Below, in pieces: positions 1 to 10,756 of a stretch of 64,000 nt of DNA (its first letter is position 1; every line of letters begins with the position of its first letter). The stretch covers positions 310,001-374,000 of the forward strand of contig NZ_NSEB01000006.1 of NCBI RefSeq assembly GCF_002734215.1, read 5' to 3'. A program made the position numbers and the translations under genes. The notes under the pieces are model-generated. The model searched no databases. It was given only the letters and a program-made list of their open reading frames with translations, and had not been told where the DNA came from. The DNA is from Fredinandcohnia onubensis (lineage in GTDB: Bacteria > Bacillota > Bacilli > Bacillales > Bacillaceae_L).

Positions 1-260
1 AATTCGTCGTCCTTCGCGGTTAGCATTAAGATTGGGATATCTACTTTATTTAAACGAAGCTGCTTGCATACTTCGATCCCATCTAACTTAGGCAACATTA
101 AGTCAAGGACGATAATTTGCGGTTGTTCTGCTAAGGCTTTTTCTAATCCTTCTTCTCCGTCCATTGCAGTAATAACCTCGTAGCCTGCCTGTTGTAGGTT
201 ATACTGAAGTAATGTAATGATTGACTGTTCATCTTCCACAACCAATACTTTATTCTTCAT
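1..260 (-). CDS. phoP: PhoP-type response regulator, N-terminal part (cut by window edge)
   Basis: The reading frame starts with ATG at 260 and runs off the left edge, giving about 86 residues of a CheY-like receiver domain. It begins MKNKVLVVEDEQ, which holds the acidic pocket (E9, D10), and the phosphoacceptor is D53 in VLDLMLPKLDG. The loop LMLTAKDDE near the edge carries the conserved switch Thr. The DNA-binding domain is outside the window. The position next to mdh-icd-citZ is that of phoP in Bacillus, where PhoP with the kinase PhoR controls phosphate starvation genes. Receiver identity is certain; the PhoP name rests on context. Confidence 0.85.
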   Translation of the reverse strand, partial: MKNKVLVVEDEQSIITLLQYNLQQAGYEVITAMDGEEGLEKALAEQPQIIVLDLMLPKLDGIEVCKQLRLNKVDIPILMLTAKDDE

Positions 261-352
261 TGTCTTCCTCCATCAAAAAAGTTAAACCCCATCATTTTTC
301 TATCTCTATATAAGATTATTATAGATTAACATTTCGTTACTTACCATGAAAA

Positions 353-379
353 CAAAAAAAAGAGAGGCTAAGCTCTCTA
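353..379 (-). terminator. Intrinsic terminator of the MaoC-like gene
   Basis: On the minus strand the stem AGAGAG/CTCTCT is followed by a run of T residues. It begins at the stop codon of the MaoC-like gene and separates it from phoP. Confidence 0.8.
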
Positions 380-853
380 AAAGTTCTCCAATATTTTACC
401 TTCCATTGGCGTAATTCGGTGTGGAGGGCAGACTAAAAGTCTTCCTTCGATTGCTAATGATTCATCTTCATCAAATGCCGTTACTGCAATTTCAACAGTA
501 TGGTCGTGAATATTAATTTTGGATACTTCAAATAGAAATTGAATAGTGGCATAGTGATAAAGAGGCTGAAAAAATTCAATTTCCTGTTTGAGAATATGAC
601 TTCCTGGCCCTGGTAAATACTTCGAAATGGCCGCTGTGATAATTCCAGTAAGCATTACAGTTGGAACTATAGGTTTCTTAAATGGAGTTTGAGATGCATA
701 ATCATGTTGAATATAAAGTGGATTCGCATCATTCGTCAAACCTAAGTATAAAAGTAGATCTTTATCTTCAATTTTTTCAGTCAGTGATAGCTTTTCACCA
801 ACCGTCATTTCTTCAATCTTTCTACCTAGTTTTCGCTTTTTCCCTAATAGCAT
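377..853 (-). CDS. MaoC-like hot-dog fold protein
   Basis: A 158-residue protein of the MaoC/hot-dog dehydratase type. The segment from about residue 35 (LGLTNDANPLYIQHDYASQT) matches the conserved hydratase region in which Asp and His act on enoyl thioesters, followed by the PIVPTVMLTG stretch typical of the family. It is a single-domain protein with no dehydrogenase fusion. The start is ATG; a GGAGGTG box lies upstream at a rather long spacing. It stands alone between mdh and phoP with terminators on both sides. The real substrate is unknown; enoyl-CoA hydration is an inference from the fold. Confidence 0.75.
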   Translation of the reverse strand: MLLGKKRKLGRKIEEMTVGEKLSLTEKIEDKDLLLYLGLTNDANPLYIQHDYASQTPFKKPIVPTVMLTGIITAAISKYLPGPGSHILKQEIEFFQPLYHYATIQFLFEVSKINIHDHTVEIAVTAFDEDESLAIEGRLLVCPPHRITPMEGKILENF

Positions 854-895
854 GAAAAAGGTTGCACCTCCATAGAATTAAAACAGTTTATGTAC

Positions 896-926
896 AAAAA
901 ATTCGGGGGATAACCCCGAATTTTTT
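896..926 (-). terminator. Terminator of the citZ-icd-mdh operon
   Basis: The inverted repeat AATTCGGGG/CCCCGAATT is flanked by A and T runs, so it could work in both directions. It lies just after the mdh stop codon. Confidence 0.85.
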
Positions 927-939
927 CGTTAACTTATTA

Positions 940-1881
940 TTAGACTAGGATATTCATTACATTTTTAACAGAATCAGCAGATTGAGCAAGTTCTGCTTTT
1001 TCTTGTTCTGTAAGGTCTAGTTCAATGATTTTCTCAATGCCATTTGCACCTAAGATGGTAGGGACTCCTAGGTAAATTCCGCTGAATCCATATTCACCTT
1101 CTAGATATGCAATGGCTGGAAGGACACGTCGTTGGTCTTTTAAGATGGCTTCAACCATTTCCACCAAGGAAGCTGCCGGTGCATAATAAGCACTTCCGTT
1201 TCCAAGGAGATTGACAATTTCACCGCCACCTTTACGTGTACGTTCAACGATAGCATCTAAACGATCTTTTGAAATTAAAGTTTCTAGTGGGATTCCTCCA
1301 GCATAGGAGTAACGAACAAGTGGAACCATGTCGTCACCATGACCACCAAGGACAAAACCAGTGATATCTTTCACTGATAAATTTAGTTCTTGGGCAATGA
1401 ATGTACGGAATCGTGCAGTGTCAAGTACGCCTGATTGCCCAATGACACGATTTTTTGGAAATCCTGATTCCTTAAACACAGTATAAGTCATAGCGTCAAC
1501 AGGGTTTGTTAAGACAATGATATAGCTATTTGGAGAATGTTGTGCAATTTCCTGAGCGACACTTTTCATGATTTTTTGATTTGTTTGAACTAGGTCATCA
1601 CGGCTCATACCAGGTTTACGGGCAATTCCTGCTGTAATCACTACGATATCTGAATCTGCTGTATCCTCGTAATTTGCAGTGCCAGTAATATTTGCATCAA
1701 ACCCTTGGACAGGACTAGCTTCCAACATATCGAGAGCTTTCCCTTTTGTGGGATTTTCCATTTGTGGGATATCAACTAAAACGACATCTCCTAATTCCTT
1801 TTGCGCAAGTAAGAAAGCGGTTGTTGCACCAGTAAAACCACTACCAATTACAGAGACTTTTTTTCGTTTGAATTGACTCAT
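940..1881 (-). CDS. mdh: Malate dehydrogenase
   Basis: A 313-residue NAD-dependent malate dehydrogenase of the LDH-like type, interconverting malate and oxaloacetate in the TCA cycle. The Rossmann motif [12 protein letters not shown] lies at residues 11-22 and D37 is the likely NAD-selecting acid. Substrate-binding arginines lie in [10 protein letters not shown] (about 87-96), and the catalytic histidine is H181 in [12 protein letters not shown] is preceded by a strong GGGAGGATATAAA site. It is the last gene of citZ-icd-mdh, 64 bp after icd with a stem-loop in the gap. Length and motifs are complete. Confidence 0.97.
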   Translation of the reverse strand: MSQFKRKKVSVIGSGFTGATTAFLLAQKELGDVVLVDIPQMENPTKGKALDMLEASPVQGFDANITGTANYEDTADSDIVVITAGIARKPGMSRDDLVQTNQKIMKSVAQEIAQHSPNSYIIVLTNPVDAMTYTVFKESGFPKNRVIGQSGVLDTARFRTFIAQELNLSVKDITGFVLGGHGDDMVPLVRYSYAGGIPLETLISKDRLDAIVERTRKGGGEIVNLLGNGSAYYAPAASLVEMVEAILKDQRRVLPAIAYLEGEYGFSGIYLGVPTILGANGIEKIIELDLTEQEKAELAQSADSVKNVMNILV

Positions 1882-1907
1882 TTTATATCCTCCCTATTCA
1901 CATATGA

Positions 1908-1936
1908 AAGTAACTACCCTATTAGGGTAGTTACTT
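1908..1936 (-). other. Intercistronic stem-loop between icd and mdh
   Basis: The inverted repeat AAGTAACTACCCT/AGGGTAGTTACTT has perfect 13-bp arms and a 3-nt loop. It has only a short T run on the minus strand, so it looks more like an mRNA-processing or stability element, or a weak attenuator, than a full terminator. Confidence 0.75.
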
Positions 1937-1945
1937 GTTCTATGA

Positions 1946-3214
1946 TTAGCCTAAGTTTTTGATTAGTTCATTAGCAAACTCTGAACATTTTACTTCTGTA
2001 GCGCCTTCCATTAGACGTGCGAAGTCATATGTTACAACCTTAGATTCAATTGTTTTTTCCATTGAATTCATAATTAGAGTTGCTGCTTCATTCCAACCAA
2101 GGTGTTCAAGCATTAATACACCTGATAATAGTACAGAAGAAGGGTTAACTTTATCTAAACCAGCATATTTAGGTGCAGTTCCATGTGTTGCTTCGAAAAT
2201 CGCATGGCCAGTTTCATAGTTAATATTCGCTCCTGGTGCGATTCCGATACCACCAACTTGTGCAGCTAGAGCATCAGAAATGTAATCACCATTTAAGTTC
2301 ATTGTAGCAACAACGTCGAACTCACGCGGACGAGTTAAGATTTGTTGTAAGAAGATATCAGCGATTGAATCTTTTACAATGATCTTACCTGCAGCTTCAG
2401 CATCAGCTTGTGCTTTATTTGCAGCATCCTTACCTTCTTCTTCAACGATGCGGTCATATTGAGCCCAAGTGAATACTTTATCGCCAAACTCTTGTTCAGC
2501 AAGCTCATATCCCCAATTTTTGAAAGCTCCTTCTGTAAACTTCATGATATTACCTTTATGAACAAGTGTTAAAGATTTACGGCCTTGTTCAATAGCATAG
2601 TTGATAGCAGCACGTACTAAACGCTTTGTTCCTTCTTCAGAAACTGGCTTGATTCCTATACCAGAAGTTTCTGGGAAGCGGATTTTATTTACACCTAGTT
2701 CATTTTGTAGGAAGTTGATAAGCTTTTGAACGCCTTCAGAACCTTGTGCATATTCGATACCAGCGTAAATATCTTCAGTGTTTTCACGGAAGATAACCAT
2801 ATCTGTATCTTCTGGACGCTTAACTGGTGAAGGTACACCTGTAAAATAACGTACTGGGCGAAGACAAGTGAATAGGTCTAGTTCTTGACGTAATGCAACG
2901 TTTAATGAACGAATACCACCACCAACTGGTGTAGTAAGAGGTCCTTTGATCGCAATTATGTACTCTCGAATAACATCTAATGTTTCTTCTGGTAACCATT
3001 CACCAGTTTGGTTAAAAGCTTTTTCCCCTGCTAATACTTCTTTCCAAACAATTGATTTTTCGCCGTTGTATGCTTTTTCAACAGCTGCTTCTAATACACG
3101 TGACGCTGCTGCCCAAATATCTGGACCAGTTCCATCACCTTCAATAAAAGGAATAATTGGATTGTTTGGTACGTTTAGTACACCATTTGATACTGTAATT
3201 TTTTCTCCTGCCAC
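1946..3214 (-). CDS. icd: Isocitrate dehydrogenase (NADP+)
   Basis: A 422-residue isocitrate dehydrogenase that converts isocitrate to 2-oxoglutarate and CO2 with NADP+. Visible family motifs are GDGTGPDIW near the N-terminus, the substrate-binding [23 protein letters not shown], the metal-binding region [18 protein letters not shown] and [14 protein letters not shown]. The start is GTG at 3214 with TAGGAGG eight bases upstream. It is the middle gene of citZ-icd-mdh, with stem-loops in the gaps on both sides. Length is normal for Bacillus. Confidence 0.97.
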   Translation of the reverse strand: MAGEKITVSNGVLNVPNNPIIPFIEGDGTGPDIWAAASRVLEAAVEKAYNGEKSIVWKEVLAGEKAFNQTGEWLPEETLDVIREYIIAIKGPLTTPVGGGIRSLNVALRQELDLFTCLRPVRYFTGVPSPVKRPEDTDMVIFRENTEDIYAGIEYAQGSEGVQKLINFLQNELGVNKIRFPETSGIGIKPVSEEGTKRLVRAAINYAIEQGRKSLTLVHKGNIMKFTEGAFKNWGYELAEQEFGDKVFTWAQYDRIVEEEGKDAANKAQADAEAAGKIIVKDSIADIFLQQILTRPREFDVVATMNLNGDYISDALAAQVGGIGIAPGANINYETGHAIFEATHGTAPKYAGLDKVNPSSVLLSGVLMLEHLGWNEAATLIMNSMEKTIESKVVTYDFARLMEGATEVKCSEFANELIKNLG

Positions 3215-3240
3215 TAGTATTACCTCCTAAAGTTCTTAAG

Positions 3241-3274
3241 AAGTATTTCAAGAAAATATTTTCCTGAAATACTT
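3241..3274 (-). other. Intercistronic stem-loop between citZ and icd
   Basis: AAGTATTTCA at 3241-3250 pairs perfectly with TGAAATACTT at 3265-3274, and the inner part (GAAAA/TTTTC) can also pair. No T tract typical of a terminator follows. It is probably a processing or stability element that sets citZ and icd mRNA levels apart. Confidence 0.7.
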
Positions 3275-3304
3275 CATCCTATTAATATATATATTGTAGA
3301 TTTA

Positions 3305-4423
3305 TTAACCTCTTTGTTCCATCGGAACGTATGTCTGCATTCCTGGACCAGTATATTCAGCACGTGGACGGATTAAACGGTTGTTATCATATTGCTCTAG
3401 AATATGAGCTAACCATCCAGAAACACGGCTTACTGCAAAGATTGGGGTAAATAAATCATGATCAATACCTAAGCTATGGTATACAGATGCTGAATAGAAG
3501 TCAACATTTGGTGGTAATGGTTTTGAACTCGTAACAATTTCTTCAATTTTGGTTGACATCTCATACCATTTTGGTTCGCCAGTAATCGCTGTTAACTTTT
3601 GAGACATTGCCTTTAAGTGCTTTGCACGTGGGTCACCTTTACGGTAAACTCTATGACCAAACCCCATGATTTTTTCTTTATTAGCTAATTTAGTATTTAT
3701 ATAATTCTCAACGTTTTCAACTTCACCAATTTCAGTAAGCATCTTCATAACAGCTTCATTAGCTCCACCGTGAAGCGGGCCCTTTAAAGCTCCAATTGCA
3801 GCAGTAATACCTGAATAAACATCAGACAGAGTTGCAACACAAACACGTGCTGTAAATGTAGATGCATTAAGTTCATGGTCAGCATGAAGTACTAACGCTT
3901 TATTGAATGCTTCTTCTGCAATTTCGCTAGGTTCTTGCCCGCTAAGCATATATAAGAAGTTTGCTGCGAAGCTAAGATCAGTGCGAGGAGCAACTGGCTC
4001 TAAACCTTTACGAACACGTGAAAAAGCGGTAACAATTGTAGGTAATTTTGCTTGTAGGCGAATTGCCTTTTGATAATTAGCTTCTGGATCCATTACATCT
4101 GCTTCATCATCATATAGTCCTAATAGTGAAACAGCTGAGCGAAGTGCCCCCATCGGATGAACCTTGTCAATTGGGTAAGTATTGAAATGGTTTAATAATT
4201 CTTGAGGTAAACTTGCATTATCAGCAAGTTGCTGTTTTAATTCAGCTAACTCCTCTTTATTTGGAAGTTTGCGATGCCATAATAGGTAGATAACTTCTTC
4301 AAAACTAGCATTTTCCGCTAAATCGTCAATATTGAATCCTGCATACGTTAAAGTGTCATCAATAATTGAACTGACAGAAGATGTTGTAGCTACAATTCCT
4401 TCAAGCCCCTTTGTTGCTGTCAT
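3305..4423 (-). CDS. citZ: Citrate synthase
   Basis: A 372-residue citrate synthase that condenses acetyl-CoA with oxaloacetate. Active-site regions seen are GPLHGGANEAV with the first catalytic His, MGFGHRVYRKGDPR with the second His, and NVDFYSASVYHSLGI with the catalytic Asp. I start the protein at ATG 4423 (MTATKGLEG), which matches the known Bacillus N-terminus and has an AAGGAGAGGG site. An in-frame ATG seven codons upstream also exists but is less likely. It heads the TCA operon and has a long 5' leader with a candidate cre. Confidence 0.96.
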   Translation of the reverse strand: MTATKGLEGIVATTSSVSSIIDDTLTYAGFNIDDLAENASFEEVIYLLWHRKLPNKEELAELKQQLADNASLPQELLNHFNTYPIDKVHPMGALRSAVSLLGLYDDEADVMDPEANYQKAIRLQAKLPTIVTAFSRVRKGLEPVAPRTDLSFAANFLYMLSGQEPSEIAEEAFNKALVLHADHELNASTFTARVCVATLSDVYSGITAAIGALKGPLHGGANEAVMKMLTEIGEVENVENYINTKLANKEKIMGFGHRVYRKGDPRAKHLKAMSQKLTAITGEPKWYEMSTKIEEIVTSSKPLPPNVDFYSASVYHSLGIDHDLFTPIFAVSRVSGWLAHILEQYDNNRLIRPRAEYTGPGMQTYVPMEQRG

Positions 4424-4544
4424 ATGACCCTCTCCTTTTTTCATATTCCCCTACCTCATTTTATAGAGGTAAATCGAGCGCACGCTCAAAAACAAAACAC
4501 ATTATCACATCGTTATTTATGCTTTAAACATTGTAATCTAGTGA

Positions 4545-4558
4545 AGTAAATGCTTTCA
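4545..4558 (-). promoter_or_regulatory. Candidate CcpA site (cre) in the citZ leader
   Basis: On the minus strand this reads TGAAAGCATTTACT, two mismatches from the cre consensus TGWNANCGNTNWCA. It lies about 100 bp downstream of the predicted citZ start point, where bound CcpA could block elongation. CcpA control of citZ is known in B. subtilis; this exact site is inferred. Confidence 0.45.
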
Positions 4559-4668
4559 TTTTTGAAAAAACGCTCATGGTCACAAATATCAGTATAATAT
4601 TGTGACAATAAAAGTTGTTTATGCAAGCGAAAGCGATAAATATGTAGGAAATAAATAACCCTGACTCT

Positions 4669-4697
4669 ATTATAATAAATAATCAGACTTTTGTGAA
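4669..4697 (-). promoter_or_regulatory. Sigma-A type promoter of citZ-icd-mdh
   Basis: On the minus strand, -35 TTCACA at 4692-4697 is followed by a 17-nt spacer and a perfect -10 TATAAT at 4669-4674. This predicts a citZ leader of about 240 nt. Confidence 0.65.
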
Positions 4698-4991
4698 TCA
4701 AAAGAGACAAATTTCCCCTAATAAATTATTATTACACAAAAACATTTTTACGAATAGGTTTTCATTTTTCTAGTTAACAGAGCCGTTTACTAGACTTAAT
4801 GCCAATTAAATATGGCATATGTTGTATTTTGCTCTTGAAATTTTTTCACTTGCTCATAACGTATGATATCATAAATAAAACTTTTTCTCCATAATTGGAA
4901 ACTTTATATTTCATTTCTTCGTAATACTTTTAAAGTAATCAAAGAGATTGTAAAATAAAAATATGCAAGAAATTCCTAGGGAGGAAAAAGT

Positions 4992-6107
4992 TTGAATATT
5001 AACTATGTGTATGGTTTTCTTCGGTTTTTATTGGTTATTGCATTAATTGTCATAGGTTTCATCTTGTTTTATTTTCTTTTTAGACTTACATATCCGTTTA
5101 TTTTTGCTTTATTAATTGCATTCCTTATTAATCCACTTGTGAATTTTTTGGAGCGTAAAGTCAGAATACCACGTGGCTTATCGGTATTTATAGGGATTTT
5201 GCTTGTATTTGGCATTGTAACAGGTTTACTTACATTATTAATAGCTGAGATTATCTCAGGTGCAAACTATTTAGCAAAAGAAGTACCACAGCATTTTCAA
5301 ACCCTAGTAGTTTATTTGGAAAATTTAATAGTTGGCCAGATTATCCCTTTTTACGAAAGAATAACGAGTATGTTTGATAATTTGGATCAAGGCCAACAGC
5401 AAACAATTATGGATAATGTCAGCAATGTTGGTACAACTATTGCGACAAATGTTGGAGAATTTATTAAAGCGTTTTTAGAAAATATTCCAAAGTTCCTGGG
5501 CTGGCTACCAAATGCAGCGACTGTGATTGTATTCTCACTGTTAGCCACATTTTTTATTAGCAAAGACTGGAATAAGTTTGTGATTATGGGACGAAAATTT
5601 ATTCCAATAAAAGCTCGAACAAGTGGAAAGTCCGTATTTGTGGAATTAAAAAAAGCATTATTTGGATTTGTTAAAGCTCAAGCAACGCTGATTTCAATTA
5701 CAGCGGGGATTGTATTAGTTGGCCTGTTAATTTTACGAGTCGATTATGCAATCACAATTGCGTTATTAATTGGGATCGTTGACCTACTTCCATATTTGGG
5801 AACTGGACTTGTGTTCGTACCATGGATCATTTATTCGGCTTTTAGTGGGAATCTAGCATTTGCAATAGGGCTTGGTATACTATACCTTGTTGTCATTGTA
5901 CAACGCCAAGTCATGGAGCCTAAGATTATCTCTTCTAGTATTGGATTAGATCCATTGGCAACATTGATATCACTGTTCGTTGGGTTTCAATTATTTGGAT
6001 TCGTTGGGTTAATTATTGGCCCCGTTACGTTAGTAATCATTAGAACTCTATATACAACAGGTGTATTTCGGGATGTATGGGGATTTATTAGTGGAAAAGA
6101 AACATAA
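4992..6107 (+). CDS. ytvI: AI-2E family membrane protein YtvI
   Basis: A 371-residue multi-pass protein of the AI-2E/YdiK/PerM permease family. Hydrophobic segments occur at about 10-50, 60-85, 170-190, 225-290 and 305-355, with a polar extracytoplasmic stretch between. The C-terminal signature near GLDPLATLISLFVGFQLFG is typical of the family. The start is TTG at 4992 with GGGAGGAAAAAG just upstream. In B. subtilis this position is held by ytvI, which is linked to sporulation. The transported substrate is unknown. It converges with fxsA and shares a terminator with it. Confidence 0.85.
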   Translation: MNINYVYGFLRFLLVIALIVIGFILFYFLFRLTYPFIFALLIAFLINPLVNFLERKVRIPRGLSVFIGILLVFGIVTGLLTLLIAEIISGANYLAKEVPQHFQTLVVYLENLIVGQIIPFYERITSMFDNLDQGQQQTIMDNVSNVGTTIATNVGEFIKAFLENIPKFLGWLPNAATVIVFSLLATFFISKDWNKFVIMGRKFIPIKARTSGKSVFVELKKALFGFVKAQATLISITAGIVLVGLLILRVDYAITIALLIGIVDLLPYLGTGLVFVPWIIYSAFSGNLAFAIGLGILYLVVIVQRQVMEPKIISSSIGLDPLATLISLFVGFQLFGFVGLIIGPVTLVIIRTLYTTGVFRDVWGFISGKET

Positions 6108-6143
6108 AGAAAGCCATTGCGACCGCAATGGCTTTCTTTTTTT
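6106..6143. terminator. Bidirectional terminator between ytvI and fxsA
   Basis: AAAGAAAGCCATTGCG pairs perfectly with CGCAATGGCTTTCTTT, leaving a 2-nt loop, and A/T runs lie on both sides. It can end ytvI on the plus strand and fxsA on the minus strand. Confidence 0.9.
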
Positions 6144-6534
6144 ACCAACGACGAATAACTGTGAAATTACCTCTATCCATTCTTCGTCTAATCCAGTTGG
6201 CAATAATCGGTTTAATCAGATTTCTAGTTGCTGGAATGAGCAAGAAAAAACCAGTTAGATCTGTAATGTAACCAGGGCTTAAAAGCAATACCCCACCGAT
6301 CAGGATGCAAATTCCATCCATAATGGCTTCACCAGGGACCTGTCCATAATTCATTTGTTGTTGAGCGCGGTGAAGTGTATCAAGCCCTTGTTTTTTCGCT
6401 AACCACGCCCCAATTACACCAGTAAGAACAATCAACAGCAAAGTAATTGGAATTCCAAGCGTCTTACCTGAGAAAATAAGGACACTAATTTCTAATGCAG
6501 GTACGATAATAATCAATGCTAGTAAAATTCTCAT
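6142..6534 (-). CDS. FxsA family membrane protein
   Basis: A 130-residue FxsA-type cytoplasmic membrane protein. It shows hydrophobic spans at about 2-20, 25-45 and 73-100, the conserved PALEISVLIFSGKTLG and ALIIIVPALEI region at the N-terminus, and a basic tail (NWIRRRMDRG). Members of the family include E. coli FxsA, whose overproduction relieves F-exclusion of phage T7. The role in Bacillus is unknown. ATG follows a clear GGAGGACAAT site. It lies just downstream of pyk and may be co-transcribed weakly, although a terminator separates them. Confidence 0.85.
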   Translation of the reverse strand: MRILLALIIIVPALEISVLIFSGKTLGIPITLLLIVLTGVIGAWLAKKQGLDTLHRAQQQMNYGQVPGEAIMDGICILIGGVLLLSPGYITDLTGFFLLIPATRNLIKPIIANWIRRRMDRGNFTVIRRW

Positions 6535-6604
6535 ATTGTCCTCCTTAGATGAAGGCTTTTCTTATATTATACGTTTCTAGTCCAAAAATGAGTAGTAAAA
6601 CTCC

Positions 6605-6636
6605 AAAAAAAAGAGAAGGTTTCCCTTCTCCTTTTT
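6605..6636 (-). terminator. Terminator of the pfkA-pyk transcript
   Basis: On the minus strand, GAGAAGG/CCTTCTC with a short loop is followed by eight T residues, directly after the pyk stop codon. Confidence 0.85.
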
Positions 6637-8395
6637 ATAGAACATTTGCATGTCCTTCGTATATCACTCCACGGGATGAATCAACCGTAATATCTTGTCC
6701 ATCTTTTAAAATTGTTGTTGCATTTTCTACACCAACAATCACAGGAATTCCGATACTTAATCCTACTACAGCTGCATGGCTAGTAAGACCGCCTTCTTCC
6801 GTGATTAAAGCAGATGCCTGCTCCACGTATTTCACCATATCACGATCAGTAGCAGTTGTTACTAGAATTGCACCGTCATACATTTTCGCCTCTGCTTCCT
6901 CAGTAGTGTTTGCTACAACTACTTTACCAAAAGCCGATTTTCTCCCAATACCTTGTCCATTTGCAAGGGTATTACCAACAACATGAATCTTCATAATGTT
7001 TGTAGTTCCACACTCGCCAACTGGTACACCTGCAGTAATCACAACTAAATCGCCTGGTTTAATAATTCCAGTATTTAATGCAACTTCAACTGAGTTGTCA
7101 AGCATTTCATCTGTTGATTTAGCTACATTACCTGTTTGCGGGTACACACCCCAAACAAGAGAAAGCTTTCTTGTTGTTGATTCGTTCGCAGTAACGGCAA
7201 TGATTGGAGCCTTCGGACGATATTTTGAAATCATTCTTGCAGTATGACCACTTTCAGTAGGTGTCACAATTGCAGATACATCTAAATTAAGCGCAGTATG
7301 GGCAACTGATTGTCCAATTGCATCTGTAATTGTGATTCCTGAGATTTTACTGCGTTGTGATAAAATTTCACGATGTACTAAAGCACTTTCTGCACGAGAC
7401 GCAATATTATGCATTGTTTGTACTGCTTCAACTGGGTATGTACCAGCAGCAGTTTCACCTGAAAGCATAATCGCATCTGTACCATCAAAGATAGCATTCG
7501 CAACGTCACTTGCTTCCGCACGAGTTGGTCTTGGATTTCGTTGCATAGAGTCTAACATTTGTGTCGCTGTAATAACTGGTTTTCCAAGAGCATTACATTT
7601 CTTAATTAAATCTTTTTGCACGAGTGGTACTTCTTCAGCAGGAATTTCAACACCTAAGTCACCACGAGCAACCATTAATCCATCAGATACTTCAAGTATC
7701 TCATCGATGTTATCTACACCCTCTTGGTTTTCAATTTTAGGGATAATTTGAATAGCTTCCCCATTATTTTCTTCGAGCAATTCTCTGATTTCTAGTACGT
7801 CTGAAGCACGACGAACGAAGGAAGCTGCAATATAATCGACATCTTGCTGGATACCGAATACGATATCTTTTGCATCTTTTTCAGTGATACCAGGTAAATT
7901 CACTCGAACGCCAGGTACGTTAACACCTTTTTTATTTTTTAATGTTCCACTATTTAATACTTTTGTTAGGATTTCACGCTTTTGTTGATTAATTTCTACT
8001 ACTTCTAATCCGATTAATCCATCATCTAATAAAATTCTGGAACCTGGATGAACATCTTCAATTAAGCCCGGATATGTAATTGAGAATTTTTCCGGTGTAC
8101 CAATAACTTCTTCCATTGAAAGAGTGACTGTTGAACCTTCAACTAATTCAATAGCACCATTTTCCATTGTATTTGTGCGAATTTCCGGTCCTTTAGTATC
8201 TAGTAGGATCGCAATGTTTTTGCCAGTGATTTTAGCAGCCTCACGAATGTTTTTAATACGTGCACCATGCTCCTCAAAGTCACCATGCGAAAAATTAAGT
8301 CTAGCTACATTCATTCCTGCGTTTGCTAAAGCAACCAGTTTTTCAATACTTTCACTAGCAGGTCCTATCGTACAAACTATTTTTGTTTTTCTCAT
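6635..8395 (-). CDS. pyk: Pyruvate kinase
   Basis: A 586-residue pyruvate kinase that makes pyruvate and ATP from phosphoenolpyruvate. Motifs include [11 protein letters not shown] near the N-terminus, the signature [18 protein letters not shown] with the catalytic Lys, [11 protein letters not shown] and the TATQMLDSM loop. The last ~110 residues are the extra PEP-utiliser-like domain seen in Bacillus enzymes, with [11 protein letters not shown] near residue 540. Length fits that long form. ATG is preceded by GAGGAGGAAAATGTA. It follows pfkA by 75 bp with no terminator between, so the two glycolytic genes are most likely co-transcribed. Confidence 0.97.
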   Translation of the reverse strand: MRKTKIVCTIGPASESIEKLVALANAGMNVARLNFSHGDFEEHGARIKNIREAAKITGKNIAILLDTKGPEIRTNTMENGAIELVEGSTVTLSMEEVIGTPEKFSITYPGLIEDVHPGSRILLDDGLIGLEVVEINQQKREILTKVLNSGTLKNKKGVNVPGVRVNLPGITEKDAKDIVFGIQQDVDYIAASFVRRASDVLEIRELLEENNGEAIQIIPKIENQEGVDNIDEILEVSDGLMVARGDLGVEIPAEEVPLVQKDLIKKCNALGKPVITATQMLDSMQRNPRPTRAEASDVANAIFDGTDAIMLSGETAAGTYPVEAVQTMHNIASRAESALVHREILSQRSKISGITITDAIGQSVAHTALNLDVSAIVTPTESGHTARMISKYRPKAPIIAVTANESTTRKLSLVWGVYPQTGNVAKSTDEMLDNSVEVALNTGIIKPGDLVVITAGVPVGECGTTNIMKIHVVGNTLANGQGIGRKSAFGKVVVANTTEEAEAKMYDGAILVTTATDRDMVKYVEQASALITEEGGLTSHAAVVGLSIGIPVIVGVENATTILKDGQDITVDSSRGVIYEGHANVL

Positions 8396-8470
8396 TACAT
8401 TTTCCTCCTCTATAATCGCTTTAAATCAGCGATTAGCAACACTTCTAAAAGAATTTTACTCAAATATATT

Positions 8471-9775
<1,305 letters not shown>

Positions 9776-10756
9776 TTACTGAACTCCGATAAACTCTTCT
9801 TCAGCTATTGTAAATTGGCCTATCTTTTTATATTTTTGATAGCGTTGTTGAACTAACTCATCTTTGTTTAATTTACGTAATTCTTTTAATGATTGTAAGA
9901 GAACGGTATCGATGGAAGCTGCTTGTTCTGCAACATCCTTATGAGCTCCACCTCTTACTTCTGGGATGATTTCATCTACAACCCCTAGCTCTTTTAAGTC
10001 TGGCGCTGTTATTTTCATAGACTCTGCAGCCTTTTTGGCAAGTCCTGCATCTTTCCAAAGTAATGCAGCAGCACCCTCAGGAGAAATAACAGAATAGGTT
10101 GAGTTTTCAAGCATATGAATTTGATTTCCTACACCTAAAGCAAGTGCTCCCCCACTTCCACCTTCACCAATTACAATACAGATAACAGGAACAGTCAAGC
10201 CTGCCATTTCAAAAAGGTTCTTTGCAATAGCTTCACTTTGACCACGTTCTTCGGCTGCTTTACCTGGATATGCGCCTTTCGTATCAATGAAACATATGAT
10301 TGGACGGCTAAATTTTTCAGCCTGTTTCATTAAACGAAGTGCCTTGCGATATCCTTCTGGATGTGGCATTCCAAAATTCCTTCTAATATTTTCCTTTGTA
10401 TCTTTACCTCGCTGGTGTCCAATTACAGTGACAGGTAAACCGTGGTACTTAGCAATACCACCAACTATGGCAGCATCATCCCCATAGTAACGGTCACCAT
10501 GACACTCGAAAAAATTAGTAAAGATACGTTCAATATAATCAAGGGTAGTCGGTCTTTCGGGATGACGGGCAATTTGCACACGGTCCCATGGTTTTAAATG
10601 ACTATAAATTTCATTCTCCAGTTTTTGAAGTCTTGATTCAAGCTTTGAGATTTCATCTGATAAATCCATATTGGAATCACTTGTAAACTCTTTTAACTCG
10701 GTAATCTTTTTCTTTAATTCTACGACTGGTTTCTCAAACTCTAGTTCACCTACCAA
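9776..10756 (-). CDS. accA: Acetyl-CoA carboxylase carboxyltransferase subunit alpha
   Basis: A 326-residue alpha subunit of the carboxyltransferase that moves CO2 from biotin to acetyl-CoA, the first step of fatty-acid synthesis. The N-terminal helical part is followed by the crotonase-like core with [23 protein letters not shown] and [15 protein letters not shown], which form the CoA and oxyanion sites. The start is TTG at 10756; it overlaps the end of accD by 7 nt, so the two are translationally coupled. Length and sequence are fully normal. Confidence 0.97.
   Translation of the reverse strand: MVGELEFEKPVVELKKKITELKEFTSDSNMDLSDEISKLESRLQKLENEIYSHLKPWDRVQIARHPERPTTLDYIERIFTNFFECHGDRYYGDDAAIVGGIAKYHGLPVTVIGHQRGKDTKENIRRNFGMPHPEGYRKALRLMKQAEKFSRPIICFIDTKGAYPGKAAEERGQSEAIAKNLFEMAGLTVPVICIVIGEGGSGGALALGVGNQIHMLENSTYSVISPEGAAALLWKDAGLAKKAAESMKITAPDLKELGVVDEIIPEVRGGAHKDVAEQAASIDTVLLQSLKELRKLNKDELVQQRYQKYKKIGQFTIAEEEFIGVQ

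Larger units (their letters stand above)
4424..4991. other. Intergenic region: citZ leader and divergent ytvI promoter region
   Basis: This 568-bp gap separates the divergent genes citZ and ytvI. It holds the citZ promoter, a cre-like site, a short GAGCG/CGCTC palindrome at 4476-4487 and an ACCTC/GAGGT pair near the citZ start. I could not pin the ytvI promoter. A 65-codon open frame at 4513-4710 on the minus strand lies in the citZ leader and has no support as a gene. Confidence 0.6.

Noticed and set aside
4513-4710. 65-codon frame on the minus strand upstream of citZ
   Set aside because: It lies inside the predicted citZ leader, is AT-rich, has no good ribosome site and no recognisable product.
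7332-7751. 139-codon frame antisense to pyk
   Set aside because: It lies wholly inside a certain gene and has the codon pattern of an antisense shadow.
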